A stretch of DNA of 64,000 nt, taken from assembly GCF_004362515.1 (NCBI RefSeq), contig NZ_SNXU01000001.1, positions 62,001 to 126,000 of the forward strand. Reading direction: 5' to 3'. Source of the DNA: Actinokineospora alba. Lineage in GTDB: Bacteria; Actinomycetota; Actinomycetes; Mycobacteriales; Pseudonocardiaceae. The notes under the pieces were generated by a model. It saw only the letters and a list, made by a program, of their open reading frames with translations, was not told where the DNA came from and did no database searches. Below, piece by piece: positions 8,420 through 16,566 of this stretch. Numbering within the stretch: position 1 is the stretch's first letter; each line of letters starts with the position of its first letter. The translations under genes were made by a program, and so were the position numbers.

Positions 8420-8550
8420 CGCGGATCGAATGCGCCCCTGCCCGTGACGGCCTGGACTAAGGCGACGTCACGCAGGGACTGGACTAAGGACGGCACGACC
8501 TCGACGCGGGTCGGCGACGGCATGCCGCTCGTGTGCACGTTGTCTGACAT
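8416..8550 (-). CDS. 44-aa microprotein translationally coupled to the HEXXH protein
   Basis: The frame reads ATG (8548-8550) to TGA (8416-8418). The TGA overlaps the ATG of the HEXXH gene as ATGA, and a G-rich GGGGGTGG lies about 5 nt upstream as a possible ribosome binding site. The 44-residue product starts MSDNVHTSGMPSPTRVEVV and ends GRGAFDPR. Two short related segments (LVQSLRDVA and LVQAVTGRG) reflect a direct repeat of CTGGACTAAGG in the + strand. It could be a leader peptide for coupling, a small partner or a substrate of the HEXXH protein. No family recognised. Confidence 0.45.
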   Translation of the reverse strand: MSDNVHTSGMPSPTRVEVVPSLVQSLRDVALVQAVTGRGAFDPR

Positions 8551-8626
8551 CCGCCACCCCCAGGGTCGAAGCGGTCGCCAGACTAGCGGAGGCATTCACC
8601 CATCAGTGGGTACCCGGGACACGGGT

Positions 8627-9145
8627 TTATTCGATGAGTCCCTCGGGCGGGTCGAGCACCACGCGGCCGCCCTTGACGTCCACTTCCGGGACGATCTGGC
8701 GGACGAACGGCACCAGGACCTCTTCGCCGCTCGGACGGTTGATCACCAGCAGCTCACCGCCGAGGCCGTGAGCGATTTCCTTGACCTTGCCGACCTCGGT
8801 CCCGTCCAGGAGCACCGCGGACAGGCCCGCAAGCTCGTAGTCGTAGAACTCGTCGGGGTCGTCGATCGGGGCCAGCGTCGAGGGGTCGGCAAGCAGGAGC
8901 GCTCCCCGCATGTCCTCGGCGGTGTTGCGATCGGGGACTTCCTCGAAACGCACCAGCAGCCGCCCGGCGTGAGGCCGGGCGGCTGTGATGGTGAGCGTGC
9001 GCTTGGAGCCGTCCCGCAACTGGGCTGTCACCGACTCACCGAGCGCGAAACGCTGCTCGGGCGAGTCGGTGTGCAGCTCGATAGCCAGTTCGCCGGTGAT
9101 TCCGTGTGCCTTGGCGACACGGCCGACGAGTACCAGCGCGTTCAT
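8627..9145 (-). CDS. rimM: 16S rRNA processing protein RimM
   Basis: 172 aa. RimM binds uS19 and assists maturation of the 30S head. The N-terminal RimM domain starts MNALVLVGRVAKAHGITGEL, followed by VTAQLRDG and VRFEEVPDRN. The C-terminal PRC-barrel includes FYDYELAGLSAVLLDG and LVPFVRQIVPEVD. The ATG at 9143-9145 fits the family N-terminus better than the longer frame to 9211. It follows khpA by 16 bp, in the usual order rpsP-khpA-rimM. Confidence 0.96.
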   Translation of the reverse strand: MNALVLVGRVAKAHGITGELAIELHTDSPEQRFALGESVTAQLRDGSKRTLTITAARPHAGRLLVRFEEVPDRNTAEDMRGALLLADPSTLAPIDDPDEFYDYELAGLSAVLLDGTEVGKVKEIAHGLGGELLVINRPSGEEVLVPFVRQIVPEVDVKGGRVVLDPPEGLIE

Positions 9146-9161
9146 TCGCTCCACAGTCCGA

Positions 9162-9401
9162 TCAGTGATCGGTGTCGACCACGTCGACCCGGATACCGCG
9201 ACCGCCGACACCGGCCATCACGGTACGAAGGGCCGTGGCGGTGCGGCCGCCCCGGCCGATCACCTTGCCCAGGTCCTCCGGGTTGACGTGGACTTCGAGC
9301 GTGCGGCCACGACGGGTCGTGACCAGCTCGACCTGGACATCGTCGGGGTGATCGACGATGCCGCGCACGAGGTGCTCGAGTGCGTCCGCGAGGGCACTCA
9401 C
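9162..9401 (-). CDS. khpA: KH-domain RNA-binding protein KhpA
   Basis: 79 aa, a single KH domain with the GKVIGRGGRTATALRT loop. KhpA-type proteins bind RNA, in several Gram-positives together with KhpB, and affect cell size and small-RNA function. The GTG start (9399-9401) overlaps the rpsP stop as GTGA, indicating coupling. It lies between rpsP and rimM, the normal actinobacterial and Firmicute position. It ends DVVDTDH. Confidence 0.94.
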   Translation of the reverse strand: MSALADALEHLVRGIVDHPDDVQVELVTTRRGRTLEVHVNPEDLGKVIGRGGRTATALRTVMAGVGGRGIRVDVVDTDH

Positions 9402-9862
9402 TCGGCCGGCGCCTCGGTCTCGGTGGCGGCCGCGGCCGGTGCCTCGGCGTCAGCCTTCGGCTCGGCCTTCTTCGGCGCCGACTTCTTCTTCGGCGTGGTC
9501 GCGTCGGTCGAGGGCTCCTCGCCCGCGGCCTTGAGCGCGGCCTCGAACAGCGACTGCTTCGACGGCTTCGGCTCCTTGACGCGCAGGGTGCCCTCGGCGC
9601 CCGGCAGGCCCTTGAACTTCTGCCAGTCGCCGGTGATCTCCAGCAGGTTCTTCACCGAGTCGGTCGGCTGCGCGCCGACACCCAGCCAGTACTGGGCCCG
9701 CTCGGAGTCGACCTCGATGAGGCTCGGCTCTTCCTTCGGGCTGTAACGGCCGATCGTCTCGATCGCCTTGCCGTCACGACGGGTGCGCGCGTCGGAGACG
9801 ATGATGCGGTAGTACGGCGCACGGATCTTTCCGAGGCGCTGCAGCTTGATCTTGACAGCCAC
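9398..9862 (-). CDS. rpsP: 30S ribosomal protein bS16 with long C-terminal tail
   Basis: 154 aa, beginning with MAVKIKLQRLGKIRAPYYRI, the bS16 signature, followed by RDGKAIETIGRYSP. The core ends near residue 110. The last ~45 residues are an Ala/Lys/Glu/Thr-rich tail (PKKKSAPKKAEPK), longer than in most bacteria but common in actinobacteria. The GTG at 9860-9862 has GAGGAG about 11 nt upstream. It is the first gene of the rpsP-khpA-rimM run, with 171 bp before it in which I see no gene. Confidence 0.97.
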   Translation of the reverse strand: MAVKIKLQRLGKIRAPYYRIIVSDARTRRDGKAIETIGRYSPKEEPSLIEVDSERAQYWLGVGAQPTDSVKNLLEITGDWQKFKGLPGAEGTLRVKEPKPSKQSLFEAALKAAGEEPSTDATTPKKKSAPKKAEPKADAEAPAAAATETEAPAE

Positions 9863-10033
9863 GGGTTGGGGTGCTCCTCAAAGCTCTCGGTACTGCGATG
9901 TGTGAGCGCGGCGTTCCGAGTGGGGTCGGTCGGCCTTGCCCGAAGGTTCAGGCGTCACGGCACGGTGAGAGGGTCCGGCCATGACGGACAGCGGGTAATT
10001 GTGCCAGACGCGAGACGGGCTTGACGCCCTGGG

Positions 10034-10789
10034 TCACCCGACGAAGGCGGCGACCTCGACACCTGCCTGGTCGAGCGCCGCTCGGACGGCCCGCGCGTGA
10101 TGCACGGCACCCGGTGTGTCGCCGTGCAGGCACAGCGACCTGGCGGGCATCAGGAGCACAGTCCCGTCGACGGCGACGATCTCCCCGGACACCGCGAGGC
10201 GCACCGCGCGGTCGACCACGGCGGCGGTCTCGGTGATCAACGCGCCCGCCTCGCCGCGCGGCACGAGCGTGCCCTCCGGGGTGTAGCCGCGGTCGGCGAA
10301 CGCCTCGAAGACACACGGCAGGCCCACGGACTCGGCGGCGTCGAGCAGCCGTGAGCCGGGCAGGCCGAGGACGGGCAACTCGCCGAACGCGCGCACGGCG
10401 TCCGCGACGGCGGCGGCCTGGGCGTCGTGGTGCACCACGGCGTTGTAGAGCGCGCCGTGCGGTTTCACGTAGCCCACGGAAGTCCCGGACGCGCGCGCGA
10501 TGCCGTCGAGCGCGCCGATCTGATAGAGGATCTCGTCGGCCAGCTGGGCCGGGTCGACGTCGATGAAGCGCCTGCCGAACCCCGCGAGGTCCCGGTAAGA
10601 GACCTGGGCGCCGACAGCGACTCCCCCGGCCGCCGCGGCCTGGCAGACCGCGCGCATCGTCGAGGCGTCGCCCGCGTGGAAACCGCAGGCCACGTTGGCG
10701 GAGGTGACGATGTCGAGCAGGGCGGCGTCGTCGCCGAGGCGCCACACGCCGAAGCCCTCGCCGAGGTCGGCGTTGAGGTCGAGAATCAT
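10034..10789 (-). CDS. pxpA: 5-oxoprolinase subunit A (LamB/YcsF family)
   Basis: 251 aa. The start LDLNADLGEGFGVW and the segments ANVACGFHAGD, GAQVSYRDLAGFGRR and VGYVKPHGALYN are diagnostic of the LamB/YcsF family. PxpA acts with PxpB and PxpC to hydrolyse 5-oxoproline to glutamate using ATP. No pxpBC is visible here, so partners must be elsewhere if it works in that way. The ATG (10787-10789) overlaps the TGA of the CPBP gene as ATGA. Confidence 0.92.
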   Translation of the reverse strand: MILDLNADLGEGFGVWRLGDDAALLDIVTSANVACGFHAGDASTMRAVCQAAAAGGVAVGAQVSYRDLAGFGRRFIDVDPAQLADEILYQIGALDGIARASGTSVGYVKPHGALYNAVVHHDAQAAAVADAVRAFGELPVLGLPGSRLLDAAESVGLPCVFEAFADRGYTPEGTLVPRGEAGALITETAAVVDRAVRLAVSGEIVAVDGTVLLMPARSLCLHGDTPGAVHHARAVRAALDQAGVEVAAFVG

Positions 10790-11526
10790 GGCTGAATCAC
10801 CCCGAGAGTGACCAGCAGGATGGCGAGAGCGGGCACGAAGTTGTTGATCTGGTGGGCGACGATGCTCGCGCCGAGCCTGCCGGTGTAGAGCCGTGCCAGG
10901 CCGATCGGGATGCCGACGACCAGCAGCAGCGAGGTGCGTAGCGGTTCCAGATGGGCGATCGCGAAGATCACGGTGGTCAGGCCGAACACCACCCAGCGGC
11001 CCATGTTCAACCGCTCCAGCGCCCCCCACAACAGGCCGCGGTAGATGATCTCCTCGCACACCGGGCCGATGAGCCACACATAGACGAACCACGTGATCGC
11101 GACGGCCACCGGCATCAACTGGCCGTCGACGAGCTGGCCGAGGGAGGACTTGGCGGCCTCCTCGCCGACGACCTTGGCCCACACGGTGCCCGCGATGGTG
11201 GTGATCACCAGGCCGAGCAGGCCGAACTTGAAGCCCGCCTTGAGGTCCTCGCGGGTGTACGACCACCGCAGGTCGACCTTCGGGCCGTTGCCGCGCACCT
11301 TGGTGACCAGCAGGGCCAGTAGGGTGGCCAGGGCGGTGGGAACCACGGTCCCGACGAGGACCACCGCGATCGAGTGAGTCTTGTTGAGTCCGTACATGCG
11401 CGCGAACGTGCCGATGACCACGGCGGTCAGGATGTAAACGCCCAATACCAGCAGGAACGCGCCGAATCCCCATTTGTGGTCTCGAACGACCGGCGTCTCC
11501 GCGGGAGTTTCCGTCACCGGGGTCAT
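10786..11526 (-). CDS. CPBP family intramembrane glutamic protease-like protein
   Basis: 246 aa with about six to eight membrane segments after a soluble start of ~18 residues. The CPBP (CAAX protease and bacteriocin-processing) motifs are present in order: CEEIIYRGLL (EExxxR), then AIAHLEP and AHQINN. In this family the glutamates and histidines form an intramembrane active site. Substrates in actinomycetes are unknown. It ends four bases into pxpA, so the two are probably translated together, although a functional link is not obvious. A 74-bp gap separates it from the amidohydrolase gene. Confidence 0.88.
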   Translation of the reverse strand: MTPVTETPAETPVVRDHKWGFGAFLLVLGVYILTAVVIGTFARMYGLNKTHSIAVVLVGTVVPTALATLLALLVTKVRGNGPKVDLRWSYTREDLKAGFKFGLLGLVITTIAGTVWAKVVGEEAAKSSLGQLVDGQLMPVAVAITWFVYVWLIGPVCEEIIYRGLLWGALERLNMGRWVVFGLTTVIFAIAHLEPLRTSLLLVVGIPIGLARLYTGRLGASIVAHQINNFVPALAILLVTLGVIQP

Positions 11527-11600
11527 GATCGCCTCCCCCCGTGTCCGGATATGGCTATTCCAGTGTGGGGCAAGAGACTAGCCGCGGTGGGACGAGCGGG

Positions 11601-12674
11601 TTAACCGACCACCCGGCCGCGCAGCACGATCCGCTTCGGGGTGCGCAGGACTTCGAGGTTCTTGAAGGGGTCTTCGTCGAAGGCCAGTAGGTCTGCGGCT
11701 GCCCCTTCGGTGAGGCCGGGCCAACCCAGCCACGACCTCGCACCCCAGGAGCCCGCCGCGATGGCCTGTTCGGGGGTCATACCCGCCTTGTGGAGCGCGA
11801 CGATCTCGTCGACCAGCCTGCCGTGGGCGATGCCGCCGCCGGCGTCCGTGCCCGCGTATACCGGGACGCCTGCCTCGACGGCTTCGGCGACCATGCCCGA
11901 CGCGCGGGCGTGGAGGTCGAGCATGTGTTGGGCGTACTTCGGGTACTTGCCCGCGCCCGCCGCGATGCCGGGGAAGTTCTCGATGTTGATCAGAGTCGGG
12001 ACCAGGGCCGTGCCGCGTTTCGCCATTTCGGTGATGACGTCGGTGGTGAGGCCGGTGCCGTGTTCGATGCAGTCGATCCCCGCGTTGATGAGCCCGGGCA
12101 GGGCGTCCTCGCCGAAGACGTGGGCGGTGACTCGAGCCCCGGCGGCGTGGGCGACTGAGATCGCTTCGGTGAGTACGTCGTCGGGCCAGAGTGGGGCGAG
12201 GTCGCCTTCGCCGCGGTCGATCCAGTCGCCGACCAGCTTGACCCAGCCGTCCCCGTATTCGACCTGTTCGGCGACGGCGGCGGGCAGCTGCTCGGGGTCG
12301 CCGACGTCGATGCCCAGGTGCGGGATGTAGCGCTTGGGGCGGGAGAGGTGCCTGCCTGCGCGGATGATGCGCGGCAGGTCCAGGCGCTCCTGCAGCGGGC
12401 GGGTGTCGATCGGCGAGCCGCAGTCGCGGATGAGCAGGGTGCCCGCGTCGCGGTCGGTTTCGGCCTGTTCGGCGGCGGTGTCGAGGTCGACCGGGCCCTG
12501 GGGGCCGATGCCGACGTGACAATGCGCATCCACCAGGCCGGGGACCAGGTAGCCGCCGTCGAAGACCGTTTCCGCACCCGGGACGGGCTGGGTGCGGACG
12601 CGGCCGTTGACGATCCAGATGTCTTGTTCGTCTTCGCCGGGCAGGATCACCCCGCGCAGATGCAACGCGGTCAC
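11601..12674 (-). CDS. Imidazolonepropionase-like metal-dependent amidohydrolase
   Basis: 357 aa. The TIM-barrel amidohydrolase pattern is clear: VPGLVDAHCHVG (H51, H53), TAHVFG, IEHGTG and the distal AGTDAGGG aspartate. A small beta-sandwich is formed by both ends (VNGRVRTQ and IVLRGRVVG). The subgroup acts on cyclic amides or dipeptides, and the substrate cannot be told from the sequence. The GTG start (12672-12674) overlaps the ffh stop as GTGA. There is no signal peptide, so it is cytosolic. Confidence 0.85.
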   Translation of the reverse strand: MTALHLRGVILPGEDEQDIWIVNGRVRTQPVPGAETVFDGGYLVPGLVDAHCHVGIGPQGPVDLDTAAEQAETDRDAGTLLIRDCGSPIDTRPLQERLDLPRIIRAGRHLSRPKRYIPHLGIDVGDPEQLPAAVAEQVEYGDGWVKLVGDWIDRGEGDLAPLWPDDVLTEAISVAHAAGARVTAHVFGEDALPGLINAGIDCIEHGTGLTTDVITEMAKRGTALVPTLINIENFPGIAAGAGKYPKYAQHMLDLHARASGMVAEAVEAGVPVYAGTDAGGGIAHGRLVDEIVALHKAGMTPEQAIAAGSWGARSWLGWPGLTEGAAADLLAFDEDPFKNLEVLRTPKRIVLRGRVVG

Positions 12675-14209
12675 TTGTTCTTGGGGAACTTCAGCTTCGA
12701 CGGGTCGAAGCCGGGAGGCATCTGGTCGAGACCGCCGAAGCCGGGCGGCAGGCCGCCCTGCGGGCTGGGCGGCAGCTGCGTCAGGTCGGGCATCCCACCG
12801 GGGAAGCCGGGCATGCCGCCGCGCATCTTGGGCGGGGTCGGGCCGCGGCCCTTCTTCCCCTTTTTGCCCTTCTTGCCCTTGCCCGCGGCGCGACCGCCGG
12901 GCATGCCGAAGCGGCCCGCCATCTGCTGCATCATCTTCTTGGCGTCGTAGAAGCGGTTCACCAGGTCGTTGACCTCGCGGACCTGCACGCCCGAGCCCTT
13001 GGCGATGCGCAGTCGCCGGGACGCGTTGATGATCTTCGGGTCGTTGCGCTCGGCCGGGGTCATGCCGCGGATGATCGCCTGCAGCCGGTCGATGCTCTTC
13101 TCGTCGACCTGGGCCAGCGCGTCCTTCATCTGGCCGGCGCCGGGGAGCATGCCGAGCAGGTTGGCGATCGGGCCCATCTTGCGGACCGCGAGCATCTGCT
13201 CGAGGAAGTCCTCCAGCGTCAGCTCGCCGGTGCCGATCTTGGCCGCGGCCTTCTCCGCCTGCGCCTGGTCGAAGTGCTGCTCGGCCTGCTCGATCAGGGT
13301 GAGGACGTCGCCCATGCCGAGGATGCGCGAGGCCATCCGGTCGGGGTGGAACGCGTCGAAGTCTTCGAGCTTCTCGCCGTTGGAGGCGAACATGATCGGC
13401 ATGCCGGTCACTTCGCGGACCGACAGGGCGGCGCCGCCTCGGGCGTCGCCGTCGAGCTTGGTGAGGACCACGCCGGTGAAGCCGACGCCGTCGCGGAACG
13501 CCTCGGCGGTGGTGACCGCGTCCTGGCCGATCATCGCGTCGACGACGAAGAGGACCTCGTCGGGCGACACGGCGGCGCGGATGTCCGACGCCTGGCGCAT
13601 GAGTTCCTCGTCGACGCCGAGGCGGCCGGCGGTGTCGACGATGACGACGTCGTGCTGGGCGCGGCGGGCCTCGTCGAGGCTGTCGCGGGCGACCTTGACC
13701 GGGTCGCCGACGCCGTTGCCGGGCTCGGGCGCGTAGACGGCGACGCCCGCGCGCTCGGCGACGACCTGCAGCTGGGTGACGGCGTTGGGGCGCTGGAGGT
13801 CGCAGGCGACCAGCATCGGCGCGTGGCCCTGGCCCTTGAGCCAGCGGGCGAGCTTGCCCGCGAGGGTCGTCTTACCGGCACCCTGCAGACCCGCGAGCAT
13901 GATCACGGTCGGCGGGGTCTTGGCCAGGTTGAGCCGTCGGGTCTCGCCGCCGAGGATGGCGACGAGTTCCTCGTTGACGATCTTGATGACCTGCTGGGCG
14001 GGGTTGAGCGCGCCGGAGACCTCGGCACCCTTCGCCCGCTCCTTGATCTTCGCGATGAAGGTGCGCACGACCGGCAGCGCGACGTCGGCTTCCAGCAGCG
14101 CGATGCGGATCTCGCGCGCGGTCGCGTCGATGTCGGCGTCGGTGAGCCGGCCTTTGCCCCGCAGGTTCTGCAGGACGGATGTGAGCCGGTCGGAGAGTGT
14201 GTCGAACAC
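12671..14209 (-). CDS. ffh: Signal recognition particle protein Ffh
   Basis: 512 aa. The N domain (MFDTLSDRLTSVLQNLRGKG) is followed by the GTPase G domain with GLQGAGKTTLAGKLA, DTAGRLGVDEELM and TKLDGDARGGAAL. The methionine-rich M domain (about residues 310-450) binds 4.5S RNA and signal sequences. The C-terminus is a Lys/Gly tail (GKGKKGKKGKKGKG-like) and a Pro/Gly/Met-rich segment with GGMPGFPGGMPD. It partners with FtsY, encoded at 24.2-25.6 kb. The next gene downstream is coupled through GTGA. Confidence 0.97.
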   Translation of the reverse strand: MFDTLSDRLTSVLQNLRGKGRLTDADIDATAREIRIALLEADVALPVVRTFIAKIKERAKGAEVSGALNPAQQVIKIVNEELVAILGGETRRLNLAKTPPTVIMLAGLQGAGKTTLAGKLARWLKGQGHAPMLVACDLQRPNAVTQLQVVAERAGVAVYAPEPGNGVGDPVKVARDSLDEARRAQHDVVIVDTAGRLGVDEELMRQASDIRAAVSPDEVLFVVDAMIGQDAVTTAEAFRDGVGFTGVVLTKLDGDARGGAALSVREVTGMPIMFASNGEKLEDFDAFHPDRMASRILGMGDVLTLIEQAEQHFDQAQAEKAAAKIGTGELTLEDFLEQMLAVRKMGPIANLLGMLPGAGQMKDALAQVDEKSIDRLQAIIRGMTPAERNDPKIINASRRLRIAKGSGVQVREVNDLVNRFYDAKKMMQQMAGRFGMPGGRAAGKGKKGKKGKKGRGPTPPKMRGGMPGFPGGMPDLTQLPPSPQGGLPPGFGGLDQMPPGFDPSKLKFPKNK

Positions 14210-14455
14210 GAGTGTGGCGCTCCAGCCAATCAGGTCAACTCAAGTCGGCAAGCGGGCCGAGTGCGAGCCCAGCCCGATCGAGGGTAGCCGCTCCGCGGCG
14301 GACGGCGTGACCACAGGGCCGATCACGCGGCCCGGTTTCCGGTCGAAGTGAGATCCAGGTCACAGATTTGCGACCTTTTCGACTGGCCCCGAATAGTCCG
14401 ACCCGGATGGTAGCTTCCGAATCGCTGATCAACTCCAGCCGCGTGGGGGGACACC

Positions 14456-16387
14456 ATGAGCGACCCGGAAGTCGGCACGAACCAGCTAGCGGCCCGGTTG
14501 ACGGTCACCGCCGCCCTCTTGCTTGGCATCAGCACCATCGTGTTGTTCACCGCGATTCCCGGCCGGGCGGGCAGGTTCGCGTTGCTCGCGGTCGTGATCG
14601 TGCTCGGCGTCGCCGTGTTCGCGGCCGGGTCGCGCGCGTTCGGCCGGTTCTCGTACACCGTGGGCCCCACGGTGTGCCGCGGTGTCGGCGGTGGGGCGAT
14701 CGTGCTCGGCGCCTATCTGAGCGGTCCGCTCTTGGTCGACGCCGTGGGCGAGACCTCGCTGACCACGTCCGTGCTGCTGACCTTCTTGCCCGCGTTCCTC
14801 GCGCTGCTGGTCCTTGCCCTCAAGGGGGTGGGCGCCGGTGTCGTGGGCGCGGCGGTCGTGGCGCCGACCGTGCTGGTGCTGCTTCTGGCGGCGAACGGGG
14901 CCGGGCCGGGAACGACCGCCCTTTGCCTGCTCGCGCTGGCGGTCGCGGCCGCCGTCGTCGCCGTGCCCGCGCCGTCGTCGTGGAGCACGGCCGGGATCAG
15001 CGCGGGGGCGATCGCGGCCGCCGCCGCGGTCGGTGGCGGCGCGACCCCGCTGGGCGCGCTCACCGGTCCCCCGGTCTTCGATGCCATGCCCGAGCCCGGG
15101 ATGCGGGCCCTCGTGATCGTGGCCGGTCTTGTCTTGCTTGCCCTGTTCGGCGCTCTGGCGATGCTGCGACGCGATACGGCGGGCGGGGTGTTCGTCGGGC
15201 TGGCGCTTGTCGCCCCTGTGCCGATGCTCGTGCACGACCAAATGGTCTCCGGCCGACTCGACTCGGCAGCGATCGCGATGGCCGTCGTCCCGTTGGCGGT
15301 GGCGATCGCGGTCGCGTGCGCCGTCACGGTGGGCTCCGCACGGCAGCTCGCGGGGCGACTGGCGGGGTGGCTCCGGCCGAGTGGGTCGACGACGGTCCCC
15401 GCGCTGCTGTCGGTGGCCGGCGTGACGGCGGTCGTGTTCGCGGCGCAGCCGCTGCCTTCCTTGGTGCCGGACATCCGCCTGCAAGGGGCGATCGCGGTGG
15501 TGCTACTCGCTTTCGCGGTCGTGCTGGCGCTGCGCCTGTGCGGCATGCCGGGTGCCATCGTGGCCGCGGCGGCGCTGATCGGGCTGCAGACGATGTCGCC
15601 GTGGCGTCGGCTGCTCGCGGGTCTCGTCGAACCGGGAGGCGATCCGTTCGCCCACCTGAAGGTCATCGTGGGGGCCACGGTCGTGGCGGCGGTCGCCGTG
15701 ACCTGGCTGCTGCTGCGCAGGCATCGGCACGTGGGTGTTGTGGTGGCCGCCGCCTACCTGCTGGCCGGAACGCTCGCCGACCTCGTGCGGGCGATCTCGC
15801 TGCTGGGCGGTTGGTCGGACCGGGAGTCCGTGTGGGTCACCACGACGATCGTGCCGCTGCTCATCCTCGGTCTGCCCGCCGCGGTGGCGGCGCTGGTGGC
15901 CCGCGCCGCGCCGACGCGGGTGGCGGGTCAGGCGGTCGCCGCGCTGATGGTGGTGATCGGCGGCTTCTCGCTGTTCAAGGCATTGCTGCGGACGTTCTCC
16001 GGCGCGAACCCCGGCGAGCCGACTGTCCTGACGCCGACCGACTTCACCACACTCACCTCACTGGACCAGGCGGGTGGCCCGGTCGCCTTCGGCGTCGCGG
16101 GGCTGCTCCTGGTGGCGGCCCTCGCGACCCTGTCCACGACGCGTCATGCGAGTGCGGCGGTGGTGGCGGCCGTGATGCTCTTCGGGGTGGGTGGCACGCA
16201 GGTCGTGCTCGGGATCGCGCTGCAAACCGGCGGAGGCGCGGCGTTCGACCTGGTCCAGTGGATCGTGCTGGGCGTCAGCGCGGTGGTGACGGCCGCGGCG
16301 GTCGTCACTGTCCGATCGTCACAGTCCCCTTTGGCCGCGGAAGAAGCCCGACCCCCAGACGGGCCCCTCCCAGCGGCACAGGCTTGA
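14456..16387 (+). CDS. Large polytopic membrane protein of unknown function
   Basis: 643 aa with roughly 18-20 hydrophobic segments and very short loops. It starts MSDPEVGTNQLAARLTVTAA and ends in a short hydrophilic tail (EEARPPDGPLPAAQA). I see no transporter, kinase or transferase signature. A loop with PTVLTPTDFTTLTSLDQAGG is the longest polar stretch. It is transcribed divergently from ffh across 246 bp and convergently with glnD, so it stands alone. The ATG lies 5 nt after GTGGGGGG, a possible ribosome binding site. The extremely Ala/Val-rich composition fits a membrane protein, and orthologues in Pseudonocardiales are likely but unconfirmed. Confidence 0.8.
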   Translation: MSDPEVGTNQLAARLTVTAALLLGISTIVLFTAIPGRAGRFALLAVVIVLGVAVFAAGSRAFGRFSYTVGPTVCRGVGGGAIVLGAYLSGPLLVDAVGETSLTTSVLLTFLPAFLALLVLALKGVGAGVVGAAVVAPTVLVLLLAANGAGPGTTALCLLALAVAAAVVAVPAPSSWSTAGISAGAIAAAAAVGGGATPLGALTGPPVFDAMPEPGMRALVIVAGLVLLALFGALAMLRRDTAGGVFVGLALVAPVPMLVHDQMVSGRLDSAAIAMAVVPLAVAIAVACAVTVGSARQLAGRLAGWLRPSGSTTVPALLSVAGVTAVVFAAQPLPSLVPDIRLQGAIAVVLLAFAVVLALRLCGMPGAIVAAAALIGLQTMSPWRRLLAGLVEPGGDPFAHLKVIVGATVVAAVAVTWLLLRRHRHVGVVVAAAYLLAGTLADLVRAISLLGGWSDRESVWVTTTIVPLLILGLPAAVAALVARAAPTRVAGQAVAALMVVIGGFSLFKALLRTFSGANPGEPTVLTPTDFTTLTSLDQAGGPVAFGVAGLLLVAALATLSTTRHASAAVVAAVMLFGVGGTQVVLGIALQTGGGAAFDLVQWIVLGVSAVVTAAAVVTVRSSQSPLAAEEARPPDGPLPAAQA

Positions 16388-16566
16388 CTCGGCCTGCCGA
16401 ACACGACGGGATGAGGCCCGACCCCTCGACGGGCCCCCTCCCTACGTCGCCTGGTGACTGGGTGGGCCCTCCCCGGACCGCCCCTTCACCTGACAAAGAG
16501 AAGACTGTCAAGGATCGAGGGCGGGCCCCAGCGTGATCACCCGCGAGTAGGGGTGAGTAGGTCTAC

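Noticed and set aside
8416..8550. FxSxx-type RiPP precursor next to an HEXXH protein
   Set aside because: The C-terminus is FDPR rather than FxSxx, and no radical-SAM gene is nearby.
16344..16442. Two near-identical GCCCGACCCC-ACGGGCCCC blocks after the membrane protein gene
   Set aside because: The internal stems are only 5-6 bp and the first copy lies in coding sequence; too weak for a terminator or named repeat.
14368..16536. Alternative frame overlapping the large membrane protein gene
   Set aside because: Arg/Gly-rich shadow sequence; the membrane protein frame has coherent hydrophobic segments and its own start context.
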